35,352 nt of DNA from Mesostigma viride (GCA_009746045.1 RPFO01002310.1:1-35352); one strand, 5' to 3'; shown: positions 1 through 12,475, counted from the first letter of the stretch. Numbers and translations are program-made. Notes: generated from the letters alone by a model not told the origin.

Positions 1-852
1 GGCGGAAAAAAAAAAAAGGGAAGAGTTTTGGTTATTTTGTTTTACGGTAAGTTTTATATGTTGCTGAGAGAGGGACCCTATTAGACAGAGCTCAAAAATT
101 TCAAAGGAGAGGTACAGAAAAGATATACATAGTTCTCAAGATGAATGGAAGAACTGCAAATCTTTTAACCACTATGGCAGAGTCTATTAGAAAAGGGCCA
201 GATATTGTAAGAAGGATTTTATATCAATGTTCTCATGTTGGTCACCTAACATCTATAAAGGCGATTTATACAGGAATATTAGATCGGGTTTCAGATGACT
301 ATTATTTAATATTGTATGAAGAATTCAAGATTTCGATTTTGATTATTAGAGTATATCTTTCTTTAGAATCAGGTAAATTTAATTTAAATATTGTAAGTTT
401 AGATTTAATGAGCTTTATTAACCTTATGTATTTTAATTGTAGAAAGAAAGATAAAAGAAAAAAATATGAATGTTGAAGTCCTATTTAGCAATAGGCATGA
501 ATATTGCATAGCTTGATAGAGATAGAATAATTCAAGTTGTTAACAAATCTCCTTGAAAATGCTATAAATATGGAGACAGATGATGAAAAATGTAAAATAA
601 AATACCTATCCTAAAGGAAATTTAGTTTTATATTATTGTATTTAATACAGGACCTACTATAGAAAAGGAAAATAAATAAGATATGGGAAAGATTTTATAA
701 AATGATAAAATCGAAGAACAAATAAAATAATACTGGATTAGGACTGTCCTATTGTTAGATTAATATTATGGGCAACATAACCAAGACATAATCTGTAGAA
801 GAACATTGAAGGATAAAGGGTGTTAAGTTTTACTTTACTTTAAATCAAGACA
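1..852 (+). CDS. Sensor histidine kinase, 5'-truncated and frameshifted
   Basis: Membrane sensor kinase of a two-component system; only the cytoplasmic part is in the window. Read across frames, bases 60-210 give a HAMP-like linker. Bases 225-300 resemble the HisKA H-box, where the expected His-Glu and Thr-Pro are blurred but the LTSIKA and LDRVSDD stretches remain. Bases 530-575 give an N-box (QVVNNLLENAIN). Bases 640-775 give a G1 box, an F-box (WERFYK) and a G2 box (TGLGLSIVR). The order HAMP, HisKA, HATPase fits WalK/PhoR-type kinases. Many indels break every frame. The sensor domain and any response regulator lie upstream of the window. The family call is firm; the WalK assignment is only a guess, prompted by walJ at 13.4 kb. 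Confidence 0.7.
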
Positions 853-892
853 AATTGAGTCAAGTAAAAATAGTAGTTGGGAGGGTAAAACT

Positions 893-2095
893 TTGAAGAG
901 ATGGATTTTAATTTTAAGAAATAAAAGATGAAGATATTGTACTTATGAAGAATGCCTTCAATACATTTTAGAATAAGGGGAAATAAGGAGATTATAATTT
1001 ATTTACTAAAAGCTTTGCTTATTTAGGTTTGCTGTAATTGGAATATCCAACTGTTAATAGCTTACGGTGGAATTTCTATGAGGTATTAGAATATAATGAA
1101 GTTAGTGAGCTTAATCGAGCAGATAAATCCAAGAGAAGATATGATTTTTGGTCTATTCAGAAAAATAAGATAAATAAGGTAGTAATGTGCATTAGGTAAC
1201 GCATTGTGTAGAAGGAGAGTAACTTAAAAAAAGGGAACATATTTTAAGAATAATTCTACAGGTATATATAATAAGATAAAGGTATGGTAAGATATTAACT
1301 AGTTAATTCAAATATAAAAAATTAGAAATATATATGTAGAATATTACCTATTAAACAATTCTAGGCCAGTGATTGGAAAAATAATCTATGGGAAATGAAG
1401 ATTTAGATATAGCTATAAATGACAGGTTAAATTTTGATGAAGAAGTTAACTCCTAATAAATTTTTCAAACTCAGAAGGGAAACCTAATGGAAAAAGAATT
1501 GCATTAATAAGAGCAATGCTGTGGGAAGACGATTATATAGACAGTATAATTCCCAGGAATAGTGAAACATTCACAAATAGAAAACTTACAAATAGAAGGA
1601 TAATTGGTAACTCCTCTTTTAAGATACTTAACAACAAATTATAAATGAAGTTTATTCTAGCGGAGCAATAGTTTAATAATGAAAGGGAGAGCTTATTGAT
1701 GTTTGCTAAGTTAATAAAATTACTAAAGAAATAAATAGAGGAGTTTATATTTATGGATTAGCGTTAAATGTAGTTTTAAGGAAATAGATTAAGGTTCAGT
1801 CCAATGAAATAAATAAGATATGTTAGGAATGAGTTGAAGGCGCTTGTTAATAACGAAAATAATTCTAGGGAAATGTATCAGGTTTTTATGTTGAAAGAAA
1901 GAAGCAGGAGATAGTAATGCTTATAAATAGGCTTAAAGACCTAGCAGATATTAATAATTATCTATAGAAAACACAGAAATAAAAAATATAAGTGATTATA
2001 TAGGGTAATTAAATAGATAGTAAGGATAAAAAGATATTAAATCGGATGTGCTTAAAAGTATGGAGAGATAAAAGAAATAGAAACTAAGAACTAAT
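893..2095 (+). CDS. Unrecognised, heavily frameshifted gene region
   Basis: About 1.2 kb with coding-like codon use but stops in all frames. A likely start is the TTG at about 893, preceded by GGGAGGG. Readable islands include INPREDMIFGLF near 1,125-1,160, GNEDLDIAIND near 1,390-1,420, LIRAMLWEDDYIDSIIPRN near 1,505-1,560 and VNKITKEINRGVYIYGLALN near 1,705-1,770. I could not assign a family. It directly follows the histidine kinase, where a YycH/YycI-type accessory protein would sit if the kinase is WalK, but no motif decides this. Indels are so dense that even the number of genes is uncertain. Confidence 0.35.
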
Positions 2096-2218
2096 AATTA
2101 ATAATTATTTTTAAAATTGCAGCTTTATTGTTAAGTTGCATTTTATTTTAAATACTTTTATTATTGTAAAAAAATAGTATAATAATAACTAGTTACTAAT
2201 CTAAAGGAGGAAAAAATA

Positions 2219-2806
2219 ATGTTCTTAATAGTGGGATTAGGAAATCCGGGAAAAAGAATTATGATAAATACTAGACATAATATTGGTTTCGAAACTGTGG
2301 ATTATATTGCAAATAAGTACTAATTATAGAGATAAATAGGAAAAATTTTTAAAGTGTATGTGGAGAAGGTTTTATAATAATAAAAGGTAATAATTATTAA
2401 AACCTTCTACCTATATGAACTTAAGCGGCGAAAGCACGTAGCTGAAGCTAATGATAATTTTTATAAGCTCAAAAATGAGAGACCTAAATAATAATTTATG
2501 ATGATATTAGAGTTTAGAGTTGGAAGATTAAGAATAAGAGAAAAGGGAAGTGCTGGTGGACATAATGGAATGAGAAAGTAATAATAGTAATTTTTATCCA
2601 GTGAAAGCTTCCCAAGAAATTAAAATAGGGGTACAACCTAAGGGAGATGCTTGTTATCATGTTTTAGGGAAAATTCAATAAAGAAGAGATGGATAATTCT
2701 TAAAGAAAGTTGTTGAAGCTGCATCTGTTGGAGTAGAAACTAATTATTAAAGTATGGTACAAAAGAGAATGAATAAGTTAATGGTTTAAAAGCATCAAAA
2801 TATTAG
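2219..2806 (+). CDS. pth: Peptidyl-tRNA hydrolase, frameshifted
   Basis: Cleaves peptidyl-tRNA released from stalled ribosomes, recycling tRNA; cytoplasmic and essential. The start ATG follows AAAGGAGG and opens with [11 protein letters not shown]. The NTRHNIGF motif follows, with the catalytic His at about residue 20. Further on come the DD(I/L) segment near 2,500, the [10 protein letters not shown] stretch near 2,545-2,575 and the usual end ([11 protein letters not shown]). The span matches the usual length of about 190 residues. At least six indels break the frame, which an essential gene could not tolerate, so these are probably read errors. It is followed 26 bases later by mfd, the conserved firmicute order. 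Confidence 0.9.
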
Positions 2807-2832
2807 AGTAAATTAAGGATCGGTTGTAGATT

Positions 2833-5800
2833 ATGAGGTTAAAAGGGGGTACCTTGAGCCCTTAAATAGTTATAATAATTTTAATAAGATATATTAGAAA
2901 GCAATTAAAGGGAAAGAAGATATCATGTAAATATTAATGGATTATCGGATCTTGGTAAAAAGTTTATTATTTATAGCATTTTAGAAAACATAGACTTCCT
3001 GCCTTAAATAATATTTACAAAATAGTGATATGGAAGCAAAGAATAGTATATGATGATTAATTTCTATACAATGAATGTATATTATTTTCCTACTAGAGGA
3101 AGTAGTATTTTTATAATGTATGATGGCTATATCTGGAGAGTTTAAGATGGGCAAGGTTAAAAGTTTTAAAAAGAACTCTTAAAGATAATAAGGAAAATGT
3201 AATAGTAACTTCAATTGATGCTTTAAAGTTCTTGCTATGGTACCATAAGGACTCCCTATTTTTAACAAATATAATTTTGGTAAATTGAAAGGTAGATGAA
3301 TGAATAGAATTCAAGGAACTTTCGTAAAAGAGTTATTAGAAAGTGGCTATGAAAGAGTTGAAAGCAGTAGAAAGAAAAGGGGCAATTTCTTAAGAGGGGA
3401 ATAGAGATGTATATGCCTCCATATCAACTTATCCATATAGGGTGGAGCTTTTTGGAGATACAATAAGTCAATAAGAATATTTAAACACAGAAATCTCAAA
3501 GGAAGCATAGAAAAGGTAAATGAACTAGAAACTTTTTTCCAAGGCGAAGAAATTATATTAACTGAAGAATCAGTAGCTCTAGGAAGAAGAAATATTTGAG
3601 ATGAATTAGATGAACTAAGAGAAAAATTAAGGGTCAAGGATGAAAAGTTTATAAATTGAGAAAGTATAGTGAGATCAAATATAGAATCTTTAAATGAAGC
3701 TTACCTTTGAAACTAATAGATAGTTTGATTTGGCCTTATTTTCTATAATAAGCCGAAGCTTCTTTTAGATTATGTAGAAAACTATTTATTTATGTAATGG
3801 ATGGTTAAAAAGACTGAGGAAAAATAGATAGTATATAATTTTGAGTTTAAAGAAAATTAATGAGCCTTTTATTAAGGAGGAGGATATTACCGATCCTCAA
3901 AAAGTAAGTTATTAGATTGATAGAAGAAAGAGTTGATGTGTAAAGACTGAAAAGGAAGAAGTAGTTACATTAGATATTTTTGAAACTAATAATAAAATTT
4001 AAGTCCTAATAGATAAATATTTTATTAATCAACAACTTTAAGCAGTTATCAAGGACAGTTAGATTAATTTAATAGAGGATATTAAGGAAAAAGAAAAATG
4101 AGGTATACCTTGATATGTATCAGGTACGAGAGCAAAGGGGAGGAAAGATTAGTAAAGACCTTTAAGGAAAAAAGAAATAGAAAGCTCCTATAAAGAAGAT
4201 AGTTAAAGAGAATACAATTTTGGAGAAGTAGTTAATTACTTTTGGTAAATCTTTAAAAGGTTTTTGAATATCCAGCATTTAAAATTATGCATAATTTCAG
4301 AATAAAGGAATGTTTTTTGGAGAAGCAAAAAGAAAGATTCCCAAAAGATTAAGTAAACAAAAAGGTATTGCTAAGATAAAGAGTTTACTGACCTTAAGCC
4401 TGGAGAACTATGGTAGTACATGTAATCATGGTGTTGGGGTGATATAAACGGAAATAAAGCAAATAGAGTTGATGGACATAAAAGAGATTATTTAAGATAT
4501 TGTTTATGATGAAGGGAGAAAGCTTTATGTTCCTGTAGATAAATGACTTAGTTCAAACAGTTTATAGAGCAGAAAGGTAAAAACTAAGGTAAATATTACT
4601 TGGAGGTCTAAGTGGGCTAGGCTAAACTAGAGGGTCAAAATTCATAAATGAAATATGCACAAAAGACTTAGTCAAGCTATATGCAGCAAGATCTACTATT
4701 AAGGGATATAAATTTAAGCAAGGATACTGAAATGGCAAAAACAATTTGAAGATGAATTTCCTTTATGAAGAAAACTCAGATCAAATTAAGCTTCACTAGC
4801 AGAGAATTAAAGCCGAGTATGGAACAGGATAAGCCTATGGATAGACTTCTTTGTGGATGATGTTGGCTTGGAAAACTGAGTTGCTTTATGAGCTGCTTTT
4901 AAGGCTGTTATGGAATGGAAAAGCAGGTAGGCATTTTTAGTGCCTACAACTATTTTAGCAGAGCAACATTATAAGAATATGTTAAAAAGATTTTCTGATT
5001 TCCCATAAGAAATTGATATGGTAAGTAGGTTTTAGAAGTGCTAAGGAACAAAAGGCCGACCTTAAAGCTGTTAAGGAAGGTAATGTGATGTACTTGTGGA
5101 AACCCATAGATTAGTTTCTAAAGATGTTGGTTTTTAAAGGATTTGGGTCCTTTAATAATTGATGAGGAGCAAAGATTTGAGGTTTCCCAAAAAGGAGAAT
5201 AAAACAGCTTAAAAAGAATGTTGATGGTTCTTTTACTTTAGAGCGAAATATTAAGAACTTTACATATTCTCTAACTGGAGCTAGAGATATATCAGTAATG
5301 AGAAACACCACCAGAAGAAGATATCCTATTCCAAACATATGGTTGTAGACAAAATGGATCAGCTTGTAACAGATGCTATATTAAGAGAAGTTAAATAGAG
5401 GTGGCCAAGTTTATTGATGTCTATAATAGAGTTGAAACTATAGAGGATATGGTCGTAAATACTAATCAGTGATTTAGTTCCGGAATGGTAGAGTTGGAAA
5501 ATTCATGGTAAAATGACAGAAAAGCACTTGAAAAAGAAATGATGGAAATTTATGAATCATAACTATTGAATATATTGTATTACCACAGATAATAGAAACA
5601 GTATAGATATACCAATGTTAATACAAATGATAGTTCATGATTCAGATAAAGATGGGATTATCCCAGAGTATCAATTAAGAGGAAGAGTTTGGTAGATCAA
5701 ATAGAAATAGCATATGCTTAACTTATGTATACAAAAGACAAAATATTTAACAGAAGTTGCCAGAGAAAAGACTAAAAGCCTTAAGAGATTTTACTGAGTT

Positions 5801-6450
5801 AGATCAGTTTTAAAATTGCTATGAGGGACCTTGAAATAAGAGAGTGCTGGAAATATGATGGGGTAGCTCAGCATGGCGGGCAATATGGCAGTTATACGGC
5901 TATGATTTATATTGTAGAATGTTAGAAGATACAATTAAGCTTATTAGTTGAGAAACTAGAAGAAGAAACTATTGAAACAATCAGTTGAAATTAAAAGTAA
6001 ATGCTTATATTCCAGGAACTTATATAGAAGATGAAATGCAGAAAAATGAAATTTGATAAGAAGATAGCAGCTATAGAAAGCATAGATGACTATATGGAAT
6101 AAAAAGAAGAGTTTAGAGGACAGATTACTCAGATATTCCAGAAACCTTATATAATTTAATGGATATAAGCTTATATAAAGAGTAAGGCCAAGGCTCCTTC
6201 TATTGAAGGAAATAAAAAGAAATTGAAAAAGAAGTAAGGTTATATTAAAAGAAAGTGGTTAAACTTAAATCAAATTTATAAATAGTTTTACTAGAAAATT
6301 ATAAGACTTAATAATTGTTGAGCTTTTGAAGAAAAGCCATACTTTTCAATTAAAGACTATAGAAATAAAAAAGGATGGTATCTTAGGCTTTATAAGAAGA
6401 TCCTAAGAAGATTTAACAAAAGATAAGTAAAATATTTTTATATAAATTGA
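2833..6450 (+). CDS. mfd: Transcription-repair coupling factor Mfd, frameshifted
   Basis: DNA translocase that removes RNA polymerase stalled at lesions and recruits UvrA. The start MRLKG is typical of clostridial Mfd. Order along the gene: UvrB-like N-terminal module (about 2,833-3,900), the RNA-polymerase-interacting domain around 4,390-4,560 (LKPGELVVHVNHGV-like), then the RecG-like helicase. The Walker A is blurred (GDVGFGKTE-like, about 4,855-4,880), followed by PTTILAEQHY at about 4,940, a DEEQRFG box at about 5,160 and the SATPIPRT-like motif near 5,230. The C-terminal TRCF domain runs to about 6,450. The length, about 1,180-1,200 codons, is normal. Dozens of indels are present. It sits between pth and prsA as in other clostridia. 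Confidence 0.9.
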
Positions 6451-6536
6451 AAATAATTGTCCAACAGAATTGATATACTTTTTATGTAGAATCGTAATAG
6501 ACTAAATTTATAACGGAGAAATGAGGGGACATTCAA

Positions 6537-7657
6537 TTGATTAAAAATTAATAAAATTTTAGCTGCAGGAGCTTTAGCATATTTGCTTTTCAGAGTAAGG
6601 ATGTAATATGATAGCAAAAACACAAGAAGCTATAGCAAACACAGTTGTAGCTAAAGTTGGAGATTAAAAGTAACTAAAGGGGAAGTAGAAGAAGTACAGG
6701 TCCAGTTTAGAAACAATATTATGGTGAAGATTATGAATCTAATACTGAGGCTGCAGAAAACAGTGAAAAATTTCAGAACTCAAGCCCTTAATATATTATT
6801 AGTTGAACAAAAATTATTTAGAAATAAAAGCCCAAGGAAATGACATTTTACCCTAGCCCCAAGAAAAAAAAAAAAAATTTGAAAAAGAAATTAATAAAGA
6901 AGTACAATGAATAATCTTTGAAAGTATGCAAGAAACTTATGGTGGAGAAGAAGGCTTCAATAGTGCTTTAGAACAGCGGGATAACTTTAGAAGAATATAA
7001 AGAAAACCTTAAACAAAAAATATAAGAATGGCAATTAATATCAGAAAAGGTTACAGATGATAGTTTAAAGAATAAGAACTGTAGCTGATGAAGAAATTAA
7101 AACTTATTACAATGAGAAATACTGACTCATTTAAAAAGTGCTACAGTAATCTCATATCTAGTTAGTGATGAGGCAAAAGCCAATGATTAAGAAGAAAGGA
7201 GCTTTTAAAAGGTGAAGATTTTGGCTACATTACCAAAGGAAAATTCAGAAATACTGGAACCAAAAGAAAAGGGTGAAGCCTTGGAACAGTGACTTTTGAT
7301 TCCACAACAAATGTAACTGAATTTATGAACAGCTGTAAAAGCCTTAAAGAAGGGGAAATAATCTGAACCTGTAAAGAGTACTTTATGGATATCATATAAT
7401 AAAAGCCTGAAAATGTTAAGGCTTGAAGTTTGAAGATAAAAAAGAAAGAAATAAAAACTACTTTAGAAAATGAAAAGAAAAATGAATTATATACAAACTT
7501 AAAATAGAAGAGTGGAAAGAACAATATAAAGTTAAACTTATGAAGGAAGACTTTAATCAGTGCACAGTTGTTAGTTCACGAGTGTACAGTTTAGGTAAGA
7601 ATTTTCAGGTTTAGCTGAAAATAGATAAAAAATAAATAAGGAATTAGACAACCTTGA
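6537..7657 (+). CDS. prsA: PrsA-like peptidyl-prolyl isomerase lipoprotein, frameshifted
   Basis: Extracellular foldase of the parvulin class, normally anchored by a lipid. The probable start is the TTG at 6,537, followed by a lysine pair and a hydrophobic Ala/Leu stretch suggesting a signal peptide; the lipobox cysteine cannot be read safely. A SurA-like N-terminal region (NTVVAKVGDLKVTKGEV) spans 6,630-6,690. The parvulin domain lies at about 7,120-7,400: VSDEAKAN, GEDFGYITKENS, FMNAVKALKEGEISEPVK and YGYHIIK. Expected length is about 340-370 residues. Indels are frequent. It lies between mfd and spoVT, its usual clostridial place, and a hairpin terminator follows. Confidence 0.8.
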
Positions 7658-7662
7658 AGTGT

Positions 7663-7700
7663 TAAAAACTGCTAGCTTCTGTTAGCAGTTTTTTGGTTTT
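7663..7700 (+). terminator. Rho-independent terminator after prsA
   Basis: The stem AAAAACTGCTA pairs with TTAGCAGTTTTT around a short loop, with a T run at 7,690-7,696. It separates prsA from spoVT. Confidence 0.85.
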
Positions 7701-7859
7701 TAATTTATTACTTGTTATTGCTAGTTTTTAATTATAACCAGATAATGATTTGATTTTATCAATTGAATAAATTTGCCTTTATGTTATAAAATTTCTTAAG
7801 AAGTCAAATAACTAATAGTGCAACTAATTTTATTAAAGTAAGGAAGGTATCTCATAATA

Positions 7860-8447
7860 ATGAAAGCTACAGGTATTGTAAGACGTATAGATGATTTACG
7901 GTAGAGTTGGTAATACCAAAGGAAAATCAGAAGAACCTTGAGAATTAGAGAAGGAGATCCATTGGAAATCTTTACTGATAGAGAAGGTGGAGTTATTCTG
8001 AAAAGAAATACCTCACCTATTTGGAGAATTAAACTGATTTTTCAAGAGGAATATGCGAAAGTTTACATCAATCAATAGGAGCATAGTGGTTTAAATAGCT
8101 GATAAGGATCTTTTATATCAGTTAGTGGATCACCAAAAAGAGATTATATGGAAAGAAAGGTAAGCAGCGAACTTGAAAAAATATAATGGAAAGAATAGAA
8201 AGCTGTTATTAATAACAGACGAAGCTAAAACTATTCCGTTACATAATGAGGAAGAAAAAGGAAAGTATACTAGCCAGGTTTATTGCACCATATAATAGCA
8301 GAAGGTGATGCTATTGAGTGTAATAATATTAGCACAACGCAAAGATAATGAAAAATTAGGTGAAGTAGAGCTTAAATTAGCAGAAAACTGCTGCAAGAAT
8401 TTCTTAGTAGAAAACAAATGGAACATAAAAATAAGCTTAAAAAATAA
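7860..8447 (+). CDS. spoVT: Stage V sporulation regulator SpoVT, frameshifted
   Basis: DNA-binding regulator of forespore gene expression. The N-terminal SpoVT-AbrB domain reads MKATGIVRRIDDLGRV, then IPKEIRRTLRIREGDPLEIF, ending near 7,985. The C-terminal GAF-like domain covers 8,040-8,430 with SHLHQSIGS-like, VSGSPKRDYMERKVS and IIAEGDAIGSVIIL segments. Usual length is about 180 residues, matching the span. At least five indels are visible, and the stop is chosen as the first in the last readable frame. It has its own intergenic region after the prsA terminator, which fits independent (sigma-G type) control, although I did not identify a promoter. Confidence 0.88.
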
Positions 8448-8511
8448 GTAATAATACTCAAACTAGCAAATACAAATTTATTAGCGAACATTTCGAGTTT
8501 GGAGGTATTTT

Positions 8512-10140
8512 ATGAAAAGAACAGAGTCATTACTTAAAGCAAGTTTTGATTCTTGAAATTGCAGGTATTGTTTCAAAATTCCTAGGGTTATTTTTTATAT
8601 GGCCCTTTAATAATGTTAATCCAGGGGAATTGAAGGTGTTGGATATTATCAAATGTCTTACTCCTCTTTTACATGTTTTTTGTTGCAATTGCATCAGGAG
8701 TCTACCAGCAAGCTATATCTAAAAGTTGATATTGAAGAGAAATGCAAAGGGAGAATGTAAAAAGGTGTATTTGAATTTTTAAAAAGAATCAAAATTTTAA
8801 TGATGTTCTGGGATAGGACCATCCTCTAATATTATTTTTCTTTGCTAAAAACCTATTATAAATTTGTTCAGTGGGATCCAAAGGCTTAATTATTCTTTAA
8901 TATGGAATTTCCTTGGCCCTATTATAATTTCTAATTAATGACAAATTCTACAAGGGGAATTTTTTCAAAGGACTTAAAAATATGACTCCTTCAGGAATTT
9001 CTCAAATATTAGAGCTAAATAGGAAGAGGTGTAATTGGAGTTGGACTAGCTTTTTTTATTATTTACCATAAAAGGAATAGAGTATTCAGCAGGGGGGGGA
9101 AGCAGCTTGGAGCCAGCAGCAGGAGGGTTCTAATTGGTGTTTAATTAATATCTTTATGTAAAATATTATTAAAGTAAAGAAGAAAATTGGAATAGGCACT
9201 ATTAAGACGTAATCCTACCAGTTTTAAGTGAATATTAAGAAGTAGCTCTTCCTATTTCTATAGACAGCAACAGTAGGAACAATTATGAGTTTAAATTGAT
9301 TCTATACTAGTGCCACAGAAAGCTTTCTATCAGGATTAACTTCTGGAATCAATCAACAATTTTTATATGCTCAATTGACAGGAAAGGCAGTGTTATAATA
9401 AATATTCCATTACCTTTACAGTAGCTTAAGGAACTTTCCTTAATACTATAATAGCAGAAAATTTATGTTATGGAAAAGAAGAGCCCTTAGAGAAAAAATA
9501 CAAGATGTCTTTAAATTATTCCCCTTTTTAATTGCTTTACCATTGTACCACTCGATTAGTTTTTTTTCTGAACCAATAATGAAGGTTATGATTCGCCAGG
9601 AAGAGTCAGAAGGGTTCTTAATACTGAAAAATATTTATTCTATTTCAGTGCCATTTATAATAGTAACTCTAAACCAACTTACAATCAAATTATGCAGGCA
9701 ATAGGTCATTAATAGTAAGACCGCAGTTATAAATTTATTTATTGCTGTATTGTGAAAGTTATATAACTTATTTACTTGTTTCCAGATAACCAAATATAAA
9801 TATATATGGAGCTGTTTTTAGCTAAGTATACCTCAGCAATATCTAGTAGCAACAATACTAAATATGATTTCTTTAAAAAAATAAAATTTAAAGTAATTTT
9901 CAATTAAGAAGTACTTTATACAAACCTCTATAAGCGTCCCTTTTTCAAGATTAAGGAGTAATAATAAGTTTATATAAATTTATAAATAAAAACTAATAGT
10001 AGTAATTATCTTGTTTAGGATCAATATTTTATAGGTATTATTATATATATGGTACTGAATACTAATATTAAGAGTAATTTACCATTGAAGATATAAAAAG
10101 CAGGGTAGTAAGAAATTTATATTCAGTAGGAGATACCTAA
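8512..10140 (+). CDS. spoVB: SpoVB/MurJ-like polysaccharide flippase, frameshifted
   Basis: Multi-pass membrane protein of the MOP exporter superfamily, related to lipid II flippases and needed for spore cortex synthesis in other firmicutes. The start ATG follows GGAGG. Recognisable pieces: LLKASF...AGIVSKFLGL at the N-terminus, a central VLIGV segment, then TVGTIMSLNLIDSILVPQ and SGINQQFLYAQLTGKAVV near 9,270-9,395. Long hydrophobic stretches continue to about 10,080. Expected size is about 510-540 residues, matching the span. The stop TAA shares its last base with the mazG start, so translation is probably coupled. Indels are heavy throughout; one intact-looking piece lies at 9,465-9,704. 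Confidence 0.78.
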
Positions 10141-11619
10141 TGATAAAGATAATAGGTTTAGGGCCTGGTTCTCGCGGAGGCTTTACAATTGGAGCTGCTA
10201 AGCTGTTAGAAAAGGGAGAAAATATATATTTTGAACAGCATCATCCTATTGTGAATTTCTTGAAGATAAGATTAAAAAATTACGAAAAGCTTTGGATAAA
10301 ATATTATGAGAATAGGTGAAAATACAGATGATATAAATGAGAAACTTCGCTAATGAAATATTAACAGCACATAAAAAAAACTAAAGAGTAGTATATGGAG
10401 TTCAGGAAAATCCATTGACTGCAGAAAAAACAGTTTGCTATTCTTAATAAAAATATGCAAGAAAAGAAATAAGATTATAAGGTAAATCCTGCACCGCTGA
10501 TTTTATTGATTCCTCTTATGGAAACTTTTAAAAAATAGATCCAATTGAAGGATTAATGGTTATTGATGCCTCAAGATATTAATAATCAAAATTTTAGAAT
10601 AAAAGGGTAGCTACTATAATTGCACAAAGTTAACAAATCAAGTTGCTTCGAAAGTTAAAAGAAAAACTTTTTAGATAGTTATAATAAACAAACAGAAATA
10701 TATTTAATAAAAAACCAGGGATAGATGAAGCGGAGATAATAAGAAAAATTCCTGTATATGAATTAGATAAAACAGGAAGATTTAGATAATATGACATTTA
10801 TATATGTTCCAAAAGGACAAAGATAATTAAGAAGGATTTTTATGATTTAGTTAATTTAAGTAAGAAACTTTAAGAGGAGAAAATGGTGTCCTTGGATAAG
10901 GGATCAGACTCATCAAAGTATAAAAAATGAGTTGATTGAAGAGAACTTAATGAGCTTATTGAGGCCAATAAGAAGAGAATAGGATAGATGGAATGATTTG
11001 GAGGAACTTGGAGATGTATTATTTCATGTATTATTCCATGTTCTTGTATTGAAATGAAAAATGGTAATTTTAATATTACAGATGGTAATTAATGGAATAA
11101 TAGCTAAAATGGTTTATAGGGCATCCCCATGTTTTTCGGAGAAAAAGAAAATTAATAATACAGATGAAGTTCTAAAGATTTGGATGATTAAAAAAAGCAG
11201 GAAAAAGAAAAATAACGAACTATACTGAAGAAATGAAAATCTATTGCTAAGACATTACCAAGCTTTGACTAAGGCCGCATAAGGTACAGAAAAAAGCTGC
11301 AAAAGTTGGTTTTACTGGGATAGTATTTTAAAGAAAACTTCAAAAAAAAGTAATAGAGAATAAATGAAGGTTTTAGATGTATATAAAACCAAAAAATGGG
11401 GAAAAAATAAAGAAAGAAATAGGAGATTTTTATTTTCCTGTGTTAATTTATCCAGAAAGCAAATGTAATGAAGAAGAAGCATTAAATATGACTATAGAAT
11501 ATAATTTATAAATAGATTTTTCATTTGTAAGAAGAAATGCATTAAAAAACAATAAAAAATTAAAATGATATGACTTTAGAAGAGATGGATAAATTTGGGA
11601 AATTGCAAAAAGAAAATGA
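10140..11619 (+). CDS. mazG: MazG nucleotide pyrophosphohydrolase with SAM-methylase-like N-domain, frameshifted
   Basis: YabN-type two-domain protein. The N-terminal tetrapyrrole methylase-like domain starts IKIIGLGPGS and runs to about 10,840. The C-terminal MazG domain begins near 10,870 with the RGENGCPWD-like signature and HQSIKNELIEE. It continues with RDRMEELGDVLFHVLFH-like sequence holding the Mg-binding ELGD residues, and ends EEMDKLWEIAKRK-like at 11,619. MazG hydrolyses non-canonical nucleoside triphosphates; the role of the methylase-like half is unclear. The total of about 490 residues is typical. Many indels. The gene overlaps spoVB by one base. Confidence 0.85.
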
Positions 11620-11856
11620 AAAAATAAAAAATAAAAAAGGATTTTTAAAATTTTGAAAGAATAATATAAACAGTTGTTTGCTATACTATACATAACTTAT
11701 TGTAAAAAACGGTTTTTTTTGTTAATAAGTAGAGAAACCTATAGACTAATCCAATCAAAAGAGGTTAATAATAAGATAATGTAGTTATAGTACATATTAA
11801 AGGAAAATAATTAACTAACTAAATATTAAAACGGGTTATTTAAGGAGGATGTAATT

Positions 11857-12145
11857 GTGAATAAATCAGATGTAATCACTAGCATGGCAAGAAAAAGCAA
11901 ATTAACAAAGAAAGATGCTGAAGGCAGTCTTTAAAGGCTTCTATTGAAACAGTTTTTGAAGAAACCTCTAGAAAAGGGTGACAAAGTTCAATAATCGGGA
12001 TTTTGGTAACTTTTCTGAAACTAGAGAAAGAGCTGCTAGAGAAGGAAGAAATCCAAGAACTAAGGAAGTTAATCAAATATTCCAGCATCTAACAAGTACC
12101 AGTTTTTTAAAAAAAGCAGGTAAAGAATTTAAAAGACAGAGTTAA
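11857..12145 (+). CDS. hup: HU-family nucleoid protein, frameshifted
   Basis: Small basic DNA-bending protein that compacts the chromosome. A GTG start follows AAGGAGG; the protein opens NKSDVITSMARKSKLTKKDA. The flexible arm region reads FGNFSETRERAAREGRNP, then P-T-K-E, and the end is KAGKEFKRQ. Usual length is about 91 residues. The span is a little long because of several single-base errors, for example around 11,925 and 11,985. A 237-base intergenic region precedes it, with its own ribosome site, and a terminator follows, so it is probably a monocistronic unit. Confidence 0.9.
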
Positions 12146-12162
12146 TAAGTAATATTAAGAAA

Positions 12163-12190
12163 CCACCCGAGTTATCTCGGGTTCTTTTTT
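12163..12190 (+). terminator. Rho-independent terminator after hup
   Basis: ACCCGAG and CTCGGGT pair around a four-base loop, followed by TTCTTTTTT. Confidence 0.9.
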
Positions 12191-12207
12191 AGAAAGGAGA
12201 TTGGATT

Positions 12208-12475
12208 ATGAAGATTTAGATAAATAACCTTAAAAAGTTTCAAAGAATAATAAAGAGAAGAACTGTAGCAAAAGAAGTTTGCGAAGTGGGAAGATTTTTT
12301 AATAAATGATAAAGTAGCCAAACCTTCAAACTGTTGTTAAGGCAGGGCGATGTAATAGAAATACAATTTTGCAAAATAGATCTTAAAGCTAAAATAACTA
12401 ATATTGCAGACATGTTAAAAAAGAAATGCAAAAGAAATGTATGCAGATCCTAGAAGGAAGAAGAAGATAAGAATA
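12208..12475 (+). CDS. rqcP: S4-domain RNA-binding protein RqcP (YabO/HslR type), frameshifted
   Basis: Small S4-domain protein which in Bacillus works in ribosome-associated quality control with RqcH on obstructed 50S subunits. Start ATG follows GAAAGGAG. The S4 fold is readable: KYLKVSRIIKRRTVAKEVC, then GRFFINDKVAKPS and VVKAGDVIEIQF. The C-terminal tail reads AKEMYADPRRKK. Usual length of about 80-90 residues matches. About five indels. It lies between hup and yabP, the conserved sporulation-cluster position. Confidence 0.82.

Noticed and set aside
141-476. A stand-alone 111-residue gene
   Set aside because: It is the HisKA part of the longer, frameshifted histidine kinase.
1000-1180. 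FtsZ-like island (an inpreDmIFGlf pattern)
   Set aside because: One short resemblance in a region with indels; no tubulin signature loop (GGGTGTG) anywhere near, and ftsZ does not sit there. Not called.
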